From Echinococcus granulosus (Eukaryota > Platyhelminthes > Cestoda > Cyclophyllidea > Taeniidae), in the NCBI RefSeq assembly GCF_000524195.1, contig NW_020170493.1, positions 179,706 to 243,705 on the forward strand: 64,000 nt of DNA, written 5' to 3'. Shown here piece by piece: positions 1 through 13,300 of the stretch. Position 1 is the first letter of the stretch, and each line of letters begins with the position of its first letter. The position numbers and the translations under genes are program-made. Under the pieces are notes generated by a model. That model saw only the letters and a list, made by a program, of their open reading frames with translations. It ran no database searches and had not been told where the DNA came from.

Positions 1-1960
1 CCTACCTCGCCTCGGATGGATAGAAGAGAGTTTGACTAAGCCAGCATAGCTCATCAAATGTGGCTGGGTTAGGTTAGAAGGTAAGCTAATAGACTTGGAG
101 ATAGGTAGATCAGAGGTGCGTAGATGCAAACGAGATAACTTCGGTCATCTTCCCAACTCACAGCTTTGAAACCAAATATTCGGTATGTGATTAAGTAAAC
201 GATTGAGCATTTTGACAACAGGGGAAGCCAAGTAGACGTGTGGCTGCTTTCGTGTTGGAGTTACCAGTACAACAGCACCCAGAGGCTAGAAGAGAGTGAT
301 GGTAGTCAATGGAGTTACCAAACAGTGAAGGGAGGGGGGTTAATAGAAACCCCAAATAAATTCCCACAAGACAAATACACAAGGCATTTCTGTGGATACA
401 GACGAAAGGGAAGGGAATCACTAATTCACCAGAAATGAAACTGACATCCTTTTATTCAATCATTAACCGATCCTTCCACCGCTGTGTTCACTCAACTCTC
501 CTCCTCCAGACTACCCATTGACAGATCCGTAAAAGGATCCTTTCACTGATTCACCCACTTGTTCTCTTGCCTTGAAGTTCTCCATCCATCCAGCTATACA
601 ACTATCTGCTCCAGACAGCCTTACTCATACACCAGCCTCCGAGAGCCTTAAGAGGCATCATAAGACTACATAACGATGATGGCTTAAACAGCAGGTGGAC
701 CTCATGATTGGCACGAAGGCGTACACTGAAAGGGTGGTTACGGTAGAATAGTGTAAAGCGAAAGCGCACACACAGAGGGAGAGAGAAGGAGGATGCGGAG
801 AAAAATTCTGTCACAGATCCCTCATGCACATACCCAAGACGCATTCTTGCATTTATCCATCATCCAATTCCCCAGCTTTAGCCCTCACCTGCGTCAGAGG
901 GGACTGCCCATATACCACGTTCCAGGAACTAGGATATGTGGAGGGGGTGGGAAGAAGGTGCAGACAGCTCTTGTGAGGATAGAAGGATGATCATAACAAA
1001 ATCCACATACACACACATATATCAAGAAAGTGGGCTCATAAACTCGCCTTGTGGAAGCATCAACGAGCTCTCACCACCGATAGCGCTTTGCAGAACGCCC
1101 AAAATGAAGCCTTGAGGAGTTGAAAAGAAAGGTGTTTTAGTTTACTTCAGCCAACATTGCAGAAACAAAATTCTTTTAACCACCACAAAGTTGGTGGATA
1201 AAGTGCGATTCCAGACGGCTAGAACTAAGATTAAGGTGACGACGACGAACTGGAACGATTGAAGGTGTGTTCAAAACCTCCTGCTACTTCACAGCCAATT
1301 CAGATACACGAAAGATTCCTCCGAAATCCATGAATGATAGACTAGGGGCGTTAGTGATCGCAGAGTACGTAGCAATAACGGCTAATGGGGGTGGAAGGAG
1401 GTTACATCTATCTATATATCACCTATCCCCGATTCAGTGACTTTGTACCAAAGAGGTGAAACGATTAACCTCATGCCAACTGACATGAAGGCGACGTAGG
1501 TGTATCCACCTAACCCCACTTGCATTACCTTAAAAACAGTCTGATTTTAATCTCAATTTCCAGGTAAATTATTCATCGAAACTTTCCTGAAGCCCCGACT
1601 AATTCGCAGGTTGAAGGGGAGAGAGAAAGTAGATGGTGGCAAGTTGAGAGTAAACTTGCCTTAAACTTCCACCCATTGAGGAGGCAAATTAGCTCAGCTA
1701 GGTGGGGAAAGTGGGTTTCTCTTCCTTCCAACCGAATACTTTGGAAAGGGAGGTACATTTGACGTTCACCGACTTACGCGCTGCATGTTGCCATAGACCG
1801 GTTGATTTAAAGGCGTGAGCCGTTGCCCTCACTTCATCCCTCTCACCCTTTGCACAGTCCTCACTTCCATCTAGAAAAAGGAAGGAAAGTGCACATTCAA
1901 GTGGATCTGAAATACAGAACCGAGAAAGCATCATCAACATCAACAGCATCCACAGTTTAC
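1..1960. other. Gene-free stretch left of the SUCO exons
   Basis: No exon with family resemblance and matching splice sites was found here on either strand. The minus-strand SUCO-like gene must continue leftward, because its exon at 1961-2140 ends with a donor in phase 1, so its 3' exons are either unrecognised here or outside the window. The longest open frames (for example 602-844 and 1698-1950 on the minus strand) look like non-coding shadow or intron read-through. Confidence 0.5.
14..126 (+). repeat. 113-bp repeat unit, copy 1
   Basis: This stretch is nearly identical to 2509-2621; by eye I count about three mismatches over 113 bases. It carries the shared core TCATCAAATGTGGCTG. It begins in GATGGA-rich sequence and may continue tandemly off the left edge. 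Confidence 0.8.
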
Positions 1961-4900
1961 CTTCCTCAACCGAGCTACTATTAACCGGAGAATCAAGTTC
2001 CGTTTTCGACATCTTGTTTCTCTTGAATTTCTTCTTTCCTGATGGTTTTTTTGAGGTAGTAGTGCTGGTCACCGCCGACGATTGAGGCTCCATGGACACC
2101 TCGAGGTGTGTTTTGTTCAACAGTGAAGTGTTGGTATTACCTAAAATAAAGGAGGAACCAAAAGAGGCAGTCATCTAGTCCTTCAACACAATCATGCTGA
2201 AGCGTTCGGACAAAGTTTAATGGGCAGATAAGTAGCCAAAATGTTACTTAGAAAATTATATAAACGGACGGCGGCATGGATGGCCGAAGAATGTAAGGAG
2301 GGATGAATAAATGACGGACAGACGGAGGGTGGATGAAAGGCTAGATTTAAAGTGGGTGAAAAAGTGAAGGGACTGAGGAATAAATAGATAAAGGATGGGT
2401 GGTTGACTAATCCAACACAGCTCAGCAAGTGTGGAGGGAAGATTCTCGTGACAGGGTTATTAGACTTATTGATGGATAGATGGTCGGATGAATACGGGAT
2501 GAATGGACGGATGGATAGAAGAGAGTTTGATTAAGCCAGCATAGCTCATCAAATGTGGCTGAGTTAGGTTAGAAGGTAAGCTAATAGACTTGGAGATAGG
2601 TAGATCAGAGGTGCGTGGATGAACGGATCAGCAAATGAACTGATGACCGGACAGGAAGGTGGAGTGACAGAAAATGAACAGAGAAATGGGGAAGAAAATC
2701 AATCAGAAGGCCAAGCAGGTAAGCACACCTACCATCGAGCCCATCCTCCGACTCCCCGAGGGTGGTTCCACTGTCACCGGAAGGCGAGGAACGAGATAAC
2801 GGCGGCGGCGGGAGTTCAGGCTCGTCCATCTCATCCGAACTGAGACCGAAGAGACGCACCATAGTGATCGGGCAAAAGTGTTCATTCCCATAGTGATCAA
2901 GCATCTCGAACTAGGTGCAAGAGAACGAAAGAGAACGATCAAATCTCGCGATAGGACTACTTCAAGCATGGACCCCAGTGGAGGCACAAGACTCACTTTG
3001 ACGTATTTGATAAGACGACCGGTTGCGGAGCCGCCAATGTGGAAGGTCTGCAAGCCCTTCACGTCCTGGCCTCGGAAAATTCCGATCTGCTCCCATTGCT
3101 TTGCCGGGTACCTGCAACACAGGGAGACATTTTTGCGACCTGATAGAATTTAAACCGAACGTGGTCCCTTGACAGGTTTATGACAGCAGAACGATTGTCA
3201 AACAATTATTTAACATTTCCAATAGCCATGAATTCGGGTTCAAACAGGAGGTGGATGCGATCAGACCCACACCTTGGCCTTTAAGCTTGACATGTGTTGT
3301 CAAAAGTCAGTGTAGTCATTCAAAAGAGGAATGTTTAAGTGCTTGAGTTAAAAAAATTTGTCGCGGATTCCCGTCACCCACCAACAAGATATTTACCACC
3401 ACTCGCTCCCCTACTTTGACAAAGTGGGGAAGGTCGAAAGATTCCCAAGATGGAAGGATTGATTGAAACCCGCAGATTGATTGTTCAGTGAAGTTAAACC
3501 TCCTGTGTTAAGTGAAAATTCGCCCCCTTGATCGCCGCCTCGTTATGTGACAGATCAAAAGTGGCTTTTAACACAATCAACCGCCAGTTGTTGACGCTGT
3601 GGAGGGCCACATAAATACAATTATTCTAATTCGCCCTGCCAAAGACAATTTGGGGCAATGCGAAAGGGTAGATGGAATCGTCAGCACACGTGACAGATGT
3701 ATCCCAGCGCTTCCAAAGGGAACAGCCAATCCCCGGCCATCCCACTCCTCCCACAGAAAATAAAAGTACAAAATTTAGCAAAGAGAAGCAAGTGAAAGAG
3801 GCTGACCTTCCAGAATGCAGTCGTGCCTCAGGCGGCATTACTTAATGCCTTCCACATTGTACTACCAGCTACTGCATGCATTGTAACCAAGCTTGGAATT
3901 CCGTTCGTAGCCCTTCACTTCGATTGGAAGACATCAAAATGGCAAAAGACAGGATGCAGCCGTCCACTTGGTGTCATACACCATAAAATATGCCGGACGT
4001 TCTTCCTCGTTACCTTGGTATTTCAAATTAATCCAGATCGCCTGTTCAAAGAGCATTTAGTGGTCGAGACAAGGGGTGAGTGGATCACCAATTTTCACTC
4101 CAAAAGACAAAAAAAACCCCCTTTTGATGCATCCACTCACAGTTCAGTCCTCGAAGTGATGGGTAACGTAGGTGAGGAGAATATTATGTCTTTAATTTTT
4201 CCCTTGGGTAACTTATGTTGAATAGGGGGCACGTCAGCACGACTCGAGGTGAAAGACAAAGAGAAGAAGGTCCGAAGACAGGGGGTACATCCAAAATATT
4301 CTCGCAGTGTTAACTGCGGTCTTAACAATGAGTGACAGCCCACAATATAGCGCTATCAAAGAGGACAGTACCACTTTCATAACTCTGAAGTGGGCATTAA
4401 CATCCGACACCTGGACAAGAGGTTGCCTGCGAATTTCATTCGCATAAAAATGCCATCGCCGGAGGCAAAAAAGCAGAGTCCTAGCCACTTTCAATTCCCA
4501 CTTCCTTCCCGACCACCTCTTCTGTGACTGGCTGATGCCGATGTCAAGAAAAGGTTACAGTCATCACTTGGAGAAAGACAGTTGATACCCCGCCCATCCT
4601 CAAGTGTGGCATAAAATTTTTCCAAGCCTAGACGTGCGGCCTGTCTTGAAGGTGCAGGATTTACCCCTCAAACTGATTCAAAAATCCTAAGTGTTTCTCA
4701 GGAAACCGACTCCAGTTACACTTAGCTGCGTTGAAAAGATAGATCTTAAGCGAAGTTCTTGTCGTTGTTGTTGTTGTTTTTGTTTTTGCCTTCAGCAAGT
4801 GAATAATTGCTTTCTGCAAACCACCACAGACACGTGAACACACCCACGCACTATTTTGATGATAAAGTGGTACCTCAGGCATTATTTCAGGTTTATCTAC

Positions 4901-7600
4901 AAGTATTACTCTCCAGTGCTATTACTTGTGTTGAGACAACACCACACATGGTTCGCCATTATCCTCAAGGGTAAAAACTCTTCCTCAACGTGGAGGATTA
5001 AAAGGCGTTTAAAATAAGAGGAGCGGTAGGGGATGGGATAAAGAGCAACTTGGCGGTGTTTTACATTAGTCATTAAGCAAGCGCTGCCTTCTCCAATCAC
5101 TCCGTAGAAAAGACGCTACAAAAGGCGTGGACAGAGGCTGTCACTGTTACCGCCAGGCGTGAAGATTACTTAGCACCATGAGGGAATCCAGTGAAAAAGC
5201 CTGTCACACATACGCACTATAAAAAACACGTTGTCTTGACCAATGCCCAAAAAAGGGCAACCGAATTGTGAATTCCTGCATCATCTCCCTCTTACTGAGG
5301 TAGGAAAATATTACGGTGTATCCAGTACTGTAGAGAGGTCGACAAAAGTTGAGAGCACTGGAGACAACAATTTCAAGACAGAACAAAATATCAGCTATGT
5401 CTAGTATTCCTCTACAGTACCTCCCATTCAGATAGGAACAAATGCATAGAGCAGTTATAAATGAACAACCACAGCATTTTTACCCAAAAAGGGGTTTAAT
5501 TTTTTTTTACCCATCTTAAGAACCCAGAGGGAGTAGGACTTACCGGTCACTGACGAAGACGCGGAAGGTCTTGCAGCGCGACGAGAAGAGCTCGTAGTTG
5601 GCGATTTGAATGATGCCTAGTTGCACCGGTTCGCATGTCTCGATGATGAACCTACATTGCAGGCCAAGCAAAGGAAAAAAAATTACTTGGATATAGGTCT
5701 TAATGAAACAATGATTCGGGAACAAAATAAGGTACATATACCCCTTAGGAGCGACATCAACGACACCATCAATTTCGCATGCATCAAGAAGTGGTACTGA
5801 GTGATACTTTATGGTCATCTTTCACTCTTCCTGAATGCAATGAATAAAAAATTTCGCTAAAAATATGACCGTTGCCTAGCTGTTCTTCCGGCACGTGAGC
5901 CACCTTCTCTCTGCCGCGATGAGGGTATAAAGAACCCAACTACCCCACGGAGGTACAAAAGCATCCCCCATTTTGGCCACCACGGGAAAATAGAAAAACG
6001 AGTTATACCATTTGGGATCAGAAAGACACGATGCTGCTACTGCTCCTTTGAGCATAGTAAAGTGGTAAATCAGACAGCTGTCACTTTATGAAGCCTGAAT
6101 TCACAAGCTGACCTCTGGTGAAGATTGACTAGAACCATTTGTCAAAGCACTGCACTGACTCAAAGCATTCTCCCATACCCCGTATAGTGTGGCGGCTAGC
6201 CCACCAGAAACACGACATTCACAGACTGCTACGAGCGACTACAAGGCACATTCCCTACTTACTCCTGCTGTGGGTGTTAGTGCCAAAGAAATGCCCCTTT
6301 ATCGGTCTAGAGGTAAAGTCTGCTGCGAATTGAGCACCACTGGCATGTTTGAAGGAGCTACGGAAGCCGGCAAAACCCTTGACGGTTGAAATCCCTGATA
6401 CAGACATCGACGAATGTGCCAAAAGCAAACAAAAGTACAGCCCATTGCTTCGTTTAAAAATCGTGTTTTCGTGGTGTTACAAAATCTACCAGTGATACAA
6501 TTTGCGCTGTCCTTTTTCGATTTATGAACACTTGCGTATAAAAAAGCAAAATTTGCCACATAACAAACATCTCACCAATTATACAGGTCCATGAATTCAA
6601 AAACCCCATTACATGTTGAGCCCTGCCTTAAATACAAATAAAAGGGGACCGCAGAAATCATAAGTAGTGAATTTTAGGGTATAAAAGAATGAAAAATCTT
6701 GGTACACCTGCTTTAGGCACCTATCCATTTACTGCTTCTTACCAGCTTGACATACACAAGCCCAATGTTAATAAGATTTTCCTCATAATCCCTCCAAAAA
6801 GTAATTGGTACGGGCGACGGCTCAGACGCTTGTAACTAGTTCAAACGTTCGCTCGTAAGTTGAAGAACAGAAAACAATACTTTTACACTGTTTATCGTCT
6901 CCAAAGGCAGTAAATACAACATACCACTTCTCTGATGAGCAAGGCTGGTTCATATACTCATCATTATTGTCCACCAGAATCGCAGGCGCATGCTTGGCAG
7001 AGGGACTGGCTTGAAGAAGCTTAGCCCCACACTCCGACGCTGCAATATTTCGCATAACTCGAAGTTCCTGGGCAGTGTCGTGCCCGCGTTTACTAGTAGC
7101 TCCTCCATTTCCTCCATTCTCCAACACATTTGATGGGTATATAGTCTCAGAAGCGGTCGCGGAGGTGTCAGTGCCGGGAGGGGATAGGATTGAGGTGGCG
7201 GCTTCAGTGTTTGTTGTGGCGGGGGGCAGAGGGTGTATGCGTAATACCCTCGTCGTTTCGATTGGGGTGTTTCGAGAGATTGGAGTGTGTAGTGCTTCCA
7301 AGACTGTCTTTGACTGACTGACCCGAGAGTAAGCTACCAGGATCGTCGGATGAATCTGAAAGAGTTCATATTAGTGTGAAATGAGCACCAACCAAGGCGG
7401 CGTTTGTTCTGATTTTCACCAAGAACTTTGGCATGGAACTCCTGAAAGGTGGGCATGTTAGGTTGAGAAAGCTCGTTCACAACAGACTCGTCCATTGGAG
7501 GCAAAACAACCTCATCTCTGGGAGGAGACGGTTGAGATGTTAATACAACTTTTGGTGCAGAGATATCACCCAAAGCCGGTTTCCCCTCCACGATCACAGG
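1961..7600 (-). CDS. SUCO: SUN domain-containing ossification factor (SUCO/SLP1)-like protein, partial
   Basis: Seven minus-strand exons: 7393-7600, 7355 to about 6925 (see below), 5544-5651, 2997-3111, 2733-2910 and 1961-2140. In order they encode a [10 protein letters not shown] segment like the pre-SUN conserved block of SUCO, then ECGAKLL and [15 protein letters not shown] (SUN start), [20 protein letters not shown] and ELFSS, SDRYPAKQW, LIKYVK, and [19 protein letters not shown], followed by an acidic-proline and a Lys-rich linker. The block order and spacing match the SUN domain of SUCO/SLP1, an ER/nuclear-envelope membrane protein family that protects folding membrane proteins. From 5651 leftward all junction phases agree. 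In 6925-7355 the SUN frame and the upstream frame differ; a 46-nt intron (7202-7247, GTATTA...GAAG) would reconcile them. The N-terminus (a possible small exon near 7807-7850 would join in phase) and the membrane-bearing C-terminus are not resolved. The intron 3112-5543 holds no recognisable gene. Confidence 0.85.
2396..2621 (+). repeat. Tandem pair of the 113-bp repeat unit
   Basis: Bases 2509-2621 closely match 14-126. The directly preceding 2396-2508 is a diverged version of the same unit, sharing the order GACTAA..CAGCTCA..TGTGG..TTAGACTT. The spacing of 113 bases makes this a tandem pair. Upstream sequence (2270-2395) is rich in GATGGA/GATGAA words and may hold older units. It lies in an intron of the SUCO-like gene. 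Confidence 0.7.
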
Positions 7601-8635
7601 CTTTCAAAAAGAAAGTAATAAAAAAGCAAATAAATGATAGGATTAACAGCTCGAAAGCGGCTATGAAAGATGAAATTTGCAATAGATCTTTTTATTAATT
7701 TAACAAGAGTCGATGCTGCTTTCAGATTCACGTAAAATCATATGCTACAGTACAAAAAAACAAGCATTTTCCATAAAAAAATAAGCAAAATAACATGCTT
7801 ATACATACCGAAGAGGATGTTTTGTGCAACTTCAATATCTCTGGCCAATGACTCTGATCAGATAGATATAAATATCGCACACCTTCCCTCCACCTAATTT
7901 TTGTAAAAAATTGGGAACTTCTACCTTTTAACGAAAGCATTACGATCGCGAAAGGACCATGCTGGAGGTTTAATGTGGTCATCAGGTTCCCTCTGACGAC
8001 CAGCAGCAGCAATCGAGCAAAAAAATGTTATGTGTAGCCAAAGGATTAAATGGAAGAACAATCTCGAAAAATAATTAAAGTGAAATTTCAAACCTGCGAA
8101 AAAACCTCATGCGCACGAAACAGCACCCAGGAGGCAACACATTCAAATAATTGTCGTCTCTCGGTCGTGGCATCATTATCATTAATATTAACAGTATAGG
8201 TGCCAAATATTGCCTTTAAAATTTTATCGTAGAGTTCTAAACAGGCAAAACACAGTTTGCTTGTTCGCCTGTTGTCAAACGAACGAGAGAATAAAAGATA
8301 TAAAAGGGAAAGTTGCCAACTTTTTTCATTTGAGAGCTTAGCTGGCTTTTAATTTTTGGAAATTTAAGTGTTTACACCAAAGTGTCTTTTAGGTGACAAG
8401 CAAGGGGTTGGCCCAACTCGAGACTGTGGCAAATTTACCCACTCAGGGTAAGAATGTGCATCTTAACTTCTAGACCTCCTGCCACTACCCCCATAAAAAA
8501 GTTGGCTAAATTAGGATTTTGATAACAACTGAATAAAGCAACTGATGCCTTAAACAAGTTTTAATAAAAACTTTTTTAATCTGTCCACATCTCCCGTTTC
8601 AAGGGCGTGAAGCTCCTATCATTTGTGGTGGGAAC

Positions 8636-9675
8636 ATGAATTGCGTTTGCTCCCTCTCGCTTCGCTTCGAATCCGTTCTCATAAAGACAGCTAGGTACGC
8701 TAGTAATGGTCAAGTCATGAAAAAGTTTTCTATTTACCGATATGTAAGTTCTGGGCATTTGTTTTTCTGACTGACACCTGCAATCCAAACTTGCATAAAT
8801 TATTTGGTGGAATCATTTCTCTACCAACTAGTTGTTTTTGTGACCTTGTACCTTAGAATCCCGACAAACCCGACCAAAAGCCCTATATGCAGACTTTTGA
8901 GATTGATACAAGTGACTGTGGTCCAATGGTTCTAGATGCTTTGATCAAAATCAAAGCAGAATGTGACCCAGCCCTCACATTCCGTCGTTCCTGCCGTGAG
9001 GGCATCTGCGGCTCCTGCGCCATGAACATCGATGGCCGTAATCATCTGGCTTGTATCTACGCTATTCCGAAGAACAATAAAATCACCAAAATTTATCCTC
9101 TTCCACACTCTTATGTCGTGAAGGACTTGGTAGTCGATATTGCGAACTTTTACTCCCAGTTCCGTTGGATTGAGCCCTACCTTAAAAAGAAGGAATTTAC
9201 TGACGAACAAATCGGTGAGAAGTTCTTTTCGCAGTCCCTTAAAGATAGCAAAAAGCTCGATAACTTGCAAGCGTGCATTCTCTGCTTCTGTTGTTCGGCT
9301 GCTTGCCCCTCTTACTGGTGGAATTCGGACAAGTACCTCGGTCCGGCTACGTTGCTACACGCCTACCGTTGGATAGTGGATTCCCGAGACGATTTTACCT
9401 TTGAGCGTCTGGAGCAGCTGCAGAACAAGTGGTCTGTTTACCGTTGCCACACCATTATGAACTGTACACAAACGTGTCCAAAGGTAGCATTTTAATCCCT
9501 GCTTTAGCCCTCCATCCTGAGGTCCAAGGGCAGTGACAACTTTGTTTGCTTGTTTTATCAGGGTCTAAATCCCGGCAGGGCCATCGCTGAGATCAAGAAG
9601 ATGTTGATCTACTACAGTAGCTACAAGAACAAGAAGCCCATGAACGACCGTTTGGAGAACGCCGACCCCACCTGA
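8636..9675 (+). CDS. SDHB: Succinate dehydrogenase iron-sulfur subunit, mitochondrial, copy A
   Basis: Three exons, 8636-8743, 8857-9483 and 9562-9675, all joined in phase 0, give a 282-residue protein, usual length for SDHB. It is the Fe-S electron-transfer subunit of mitochondrial complex II (succinate-ubiquinone reductase, or fumarate reductase in anaerobic helminths). A basic, Ser-rich N-terminus ([11 protein letters not shown]...) fits a matrix targeting peptide. The 2Fe-2S motif [10 protein letters not shown] with its fourth Cys (Cys82, 87, 90, 102), the [16 protein letters not shown] block (Cys176, 179, 182, 186) and [18 protein letters not shown] (Cys233, 239, 243) are all intact. Start: first ATG of an exon whose donor GTAAGT and phase match copy B. 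It differs from copy B mostly at variable positions, for example FCCSAACP versus LCCSASCP and the C-terminus ADPT versus SVPF. No disablement is seen. Confidence 0.96.
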
Positions 9676-9989
9676 ACTGACTCGGGCTGTTAATGGTAGC
9701 GGTTCCTGGCGTTGTGATGCATTCTCCAGACTGTTGTTCTTTTTTATCTCTTGATCCATTCACTCTTGTATTTTGGTCCCTTGAGAGCCAGTGGGTTGTT
9801 GGACTCCGTTACAAATTGATGGTGGTCTTGTCTGTTTTAAACCCGTTTTGGTTACTACCCTATTGATATAATATACAAGACCCCATTTTTTCCTTCCTCA
9901 ATGGGAATATAGTGCGTATTTGCCTGGGGTGCACCCTCTATTTTGCAAGTGGAGCATTTGGTCAAACCTCATTATCGTCGACTGATCAG

Positions 9990-10313
9990 TCATTCTGGAG
10001 GAAACACCAGCGTTTCTACTCTGGTTGCATCACCGATAGCTGGAGGGTCCCTTAATTGACCTCTCATTTTATCGTCAACATAAAAATCCTGCCAGATCTT
10101 ACGCGCAGCACCCAATAATACTTTATCTCCTGCGTCGAAAGTCGAGCTAACCCCTGAAACGAATTTCATGAAGCGCTTTACAAGACTGGCCTGACTTGTT
10201 GGTAGTCGGCGATAATCTCTATCGTAGTTAGAGAGAGGAAGGGGCCTTCCCAACAGCCTACGGGACTTCTCGTTCCCCAACCGATTAGAGCCAAAGGGCG
10301 TATACTTGTCCAT
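9990..10313 (-). CDS. Small LYR-family-like protein (LYRM7/MZM1-like candidate)
   Basis: A single-exon ORF of 107 residues starting at an ATG and ending in TGA, convergent with SDHB copy A. After a basic N-terminus it has a helical stretch VKRFMKFV, then LLGAARKIWQDFYVDDK and PPAIGDATRVETLVF. This spacing resembles LYRM7/MZM1 (a LYR-type helix, an AAR..I..F core, then I..G..VE.L), the mitochondrial matrix chaperone that delivers the Rieske protein to complex III. The exact LYR tripeptide is not present, so the assignment rests on pattern similarity recalled from the family. It could instead be an unrelated small mitochondrial protein. The length fits the family (about 100 residues). Confidence 0.4.
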   Translation of the reverse strand: MDKYTPFGSNRLGNEKSRRLLGRPLPLSNYDRDYRRLPTSQASLVKRFMKFVSGVSSTFDAGDKVLLGAARKIWQDFYVDDKMRGQLRDPPAIGDATRVETLVFPPE

Positions 10314-13300
10314 TTTAGACGTAGAACCAGCCTACACATTGTGAAGTCCAAGCTCCGCTATGCATACACCACTTCTTCCTCCGAGTTGGTAAGTTTCTTA
10401 GCAGAAAAGCTCAAGGTGATGGCTATGAAACCGCATTTCACCCAAACCCATGACCGACCAAATGCACCGTCATACCATGGAGGACGTCTACTTCTTGCCC
10501 CAACTTCGTCACTACCGTGCCTCCATGATGCTGGCTCTTACTTGTTTCTTCAAGCCCTTGGTGACGATTTAACTTTTGGCTCTGATATGACCAAGACTTT
10601 TTGGTTCCTTTACCGGAGAGCCCACAGATTATTCTCGTGAAGAAAAAGGTGGAAGTCCTCGTCCCTGCGTGTATCAGAGAAAGCTGGACACCGAGGGCAC
10701 TTTCTACACCGATCGAGGTGGTTCCTCATGTTGGAATCAAGATTGAGATATTAACAAGAGGATATGGAAGAAGCAGATCTTTAAAAGTCGACAGTTATCC
10801 AACACTCTTTGACGTCACGAAGAAGAGAACGCCTTCAACGACTTGTGAAAAGATCTCACAAAATGCAGCCTTGTAAGTGAACTCAACGGAATGCCAGTTT
10901 TCGCAACTCTCCGGAAGTTTTGTTTGGGCGCATTGTCTTTCGCCAAACCGGACCGCGGTGGTGAAAGCCTGCAAGCAGTAAGCCAGGACTTGACCGACGG
11001 AATTCCGTGGCTTATTGGACTTTGCATGCTTCTACTTTCCAAGAGGATAAGTCCACTGGATAAGCCGATGGAGCATTCAAGGAGTCGGGGCAAACGCTGC
11101 GCTCCTCACTGGCTCAAGCACCAGCTATTTTGGGTTAAAATCTGTAAGTTGACCTCATCAAAACAACTGCAGGTGTTATGTTCCCACAGATGGTCGGGTG
11201 AGGTCAAGGTCGAATCATCGCCTACGCCAGTACTAAGTGGGATAGGTGGGCAGTTTCACCATGGTCAAGCCCTTCAGGCATCACATGACAGTGTTTATTT
11301 AGTTAAAACTAGAAAAAAAACATTGACCGTTCATCGGTCAAGATTCTCTAACAGCATCGACTTTATCGCACTAAATGGGAAAGGAGGTGGGCAGGCTAAA
11401 GCAGATTGACTCTTCCGAGGACGTGATGAATAGCATATTTCTGTAAGAACTTAGTGAACCGTGGCGGAAGAATCGCAAAAGTAATAGCCTCGACGTGTCT
11501 CTGGATGGTCCTGAATCGCCTTCGGATGATGTGGTCCTATTACACTGGGCTCGAATTGGAGCGCTCATCCATGCATTTAGTAGTTACTCAAATCTTCATT
11601 AGGGCATTCCTTTAGTACTTCCTCACTAAATTTACCTACATTTGAGAAAAAGAGCAATCTCTACAGCTAGCCTTGAACACATTCAGAAGACTCCACCTCG
11701 CAAGGCAATTTTCCCATTTCGGATTACGACAGCGGGTGCCCATGGAGGGAGAGTAGGCGTTGGTGTAGTTGATGCCTTACCGATCACAGACAGTCTCAAC
11801 CAACAGGGCTGTGAACACGAATGTCAAATATTGGGAACTCATGTAAAAATTTCTGGACCTTAAAGGCATCCGGTCGACCTCAAAGAAGGTGACAATTCAA
11901 GAGAACGGGTCGCACTTGAATTGGACGCCTCAAGTAATTTGAGCCGCAGGATAGGGATTTCTGACTAGATTGGTGCCTCCTCGTGTATAAAGTTGCAGGG
12001 CATACATTCACCAACTTTTTTACTGGATAAAGTCTTTATTTCCGACCCCTGGGAATGAGGGTACTGGGTTATATCGCCCTCCCAATCGCTGAAGCGTGGA
12101 ATCACAAGGCACGAGAGCACGTGTCACGATTGAAGGGCGACATATGGCCAGCTTTCAACCTTGTGAGTAAACATTTAGGGTTTATTGTGTTGCAGAAGAA
12201 GTGGATATTGCAATAAATACTGTAGGTACCCTTTCGAGTAGTACAAACCTATTCACCAACAAATTACTTGAGGTACCGTAACTCATTCTGCCGGCAACTA
12301 ATCAGGAACGCATTTAAAGACAATTCGACGGTCTGAATACGAAGAGGAGCTGATCAAGTTAACAGGAGAGGACAATCAAGTATAACAAGCCAAGACCTAA
12401 TGCCTGATGGTGGTCAAAAGAACACGGAAGCTGTGTGGCACATGACTACTCCAGTACACCTGTTAGGGAAGAGGTGAAGGTGTTGGAGAAGCCTCGTGAC
12501 TGAGAGAGCACAACTACGTGTCCATTGCCCATAAAACTTGGCCACCTCTCTGATCCGTGCGACATCAAGCTTTCATATCGAAGGATTAGAATCCCACGGC
12601 GGATGTGAGGGAGTGTGGAAATTCCGAAATATTCATTTGTCATTTTTTCCATCAAACTGGTAGAATTACATATTACTGCCTATTCCTTATTCCACGTCTG
12701 CACTCACGATTTGTATCGGTAAATATTATTTGTGAAACTAGAAATACAATGTCGTGTTTAACAAGCTGAAGAATGTCTGTCCGAGAATGCATGTCTTGTG
12801 GACTATTGTTATTGTTGAACTGCGGGCACACTAAAGTCTTATTAAAAGTTATGCTGTAACACCCTGAGTCAAAAGAAGTCATGGTACGCGAACAGAAAAC
12901 ATACTGCCGACGATAAGAGGGGGTGGTCATATGTCGAGCAGGCCGTGCCGCCAAGCAAAGGTGCAACGGCCGAGTCTGAAGAGTTCGTGTAGTCAAAAGG
13001 AGATATTAACTAAACAATCAAAGTATCAAAGTACTTCCGGTCTGGGTCATGTTTCTTCACATTTACTAGTCCTCGCCCCAAATTTATGTGTACAAGGAAA
13101 ACATTTTCCAAGTGAGTTTCTGGCTTATTAGGACTTTGGGGAGGGTTCGCGACATTGCCTGGTCTTGTGTTCAAATTTGTGCACAAATGTGGTTGTATAA
13201 ATAGCCATTGCCTAAAGTAAAATTTATTAGATTCAGGGAGGTGCCGTAATTTACCAGTTTTCTTCCATAAAAAACAATCCAAAGCAAAACTTGTTGCTAA

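Noticed and set aside
3823..4221. 132-residue plus-strand ORF in the SUCO intron
   Set aside because: No family resemblance and intronic composition; likely chance.
6930..6960. CTGATGAG resembling a hammerhead ribozyme core
   Set aside because: No GAAA partner or stems, and it lies within a SUN-domain exon.
10341..11409. Plus-strand ORFs between the SDHB copies as a gene
   Set aside because: Frame changes, no recognised motif and no consistent splice structure; kept only as an unexplained region.
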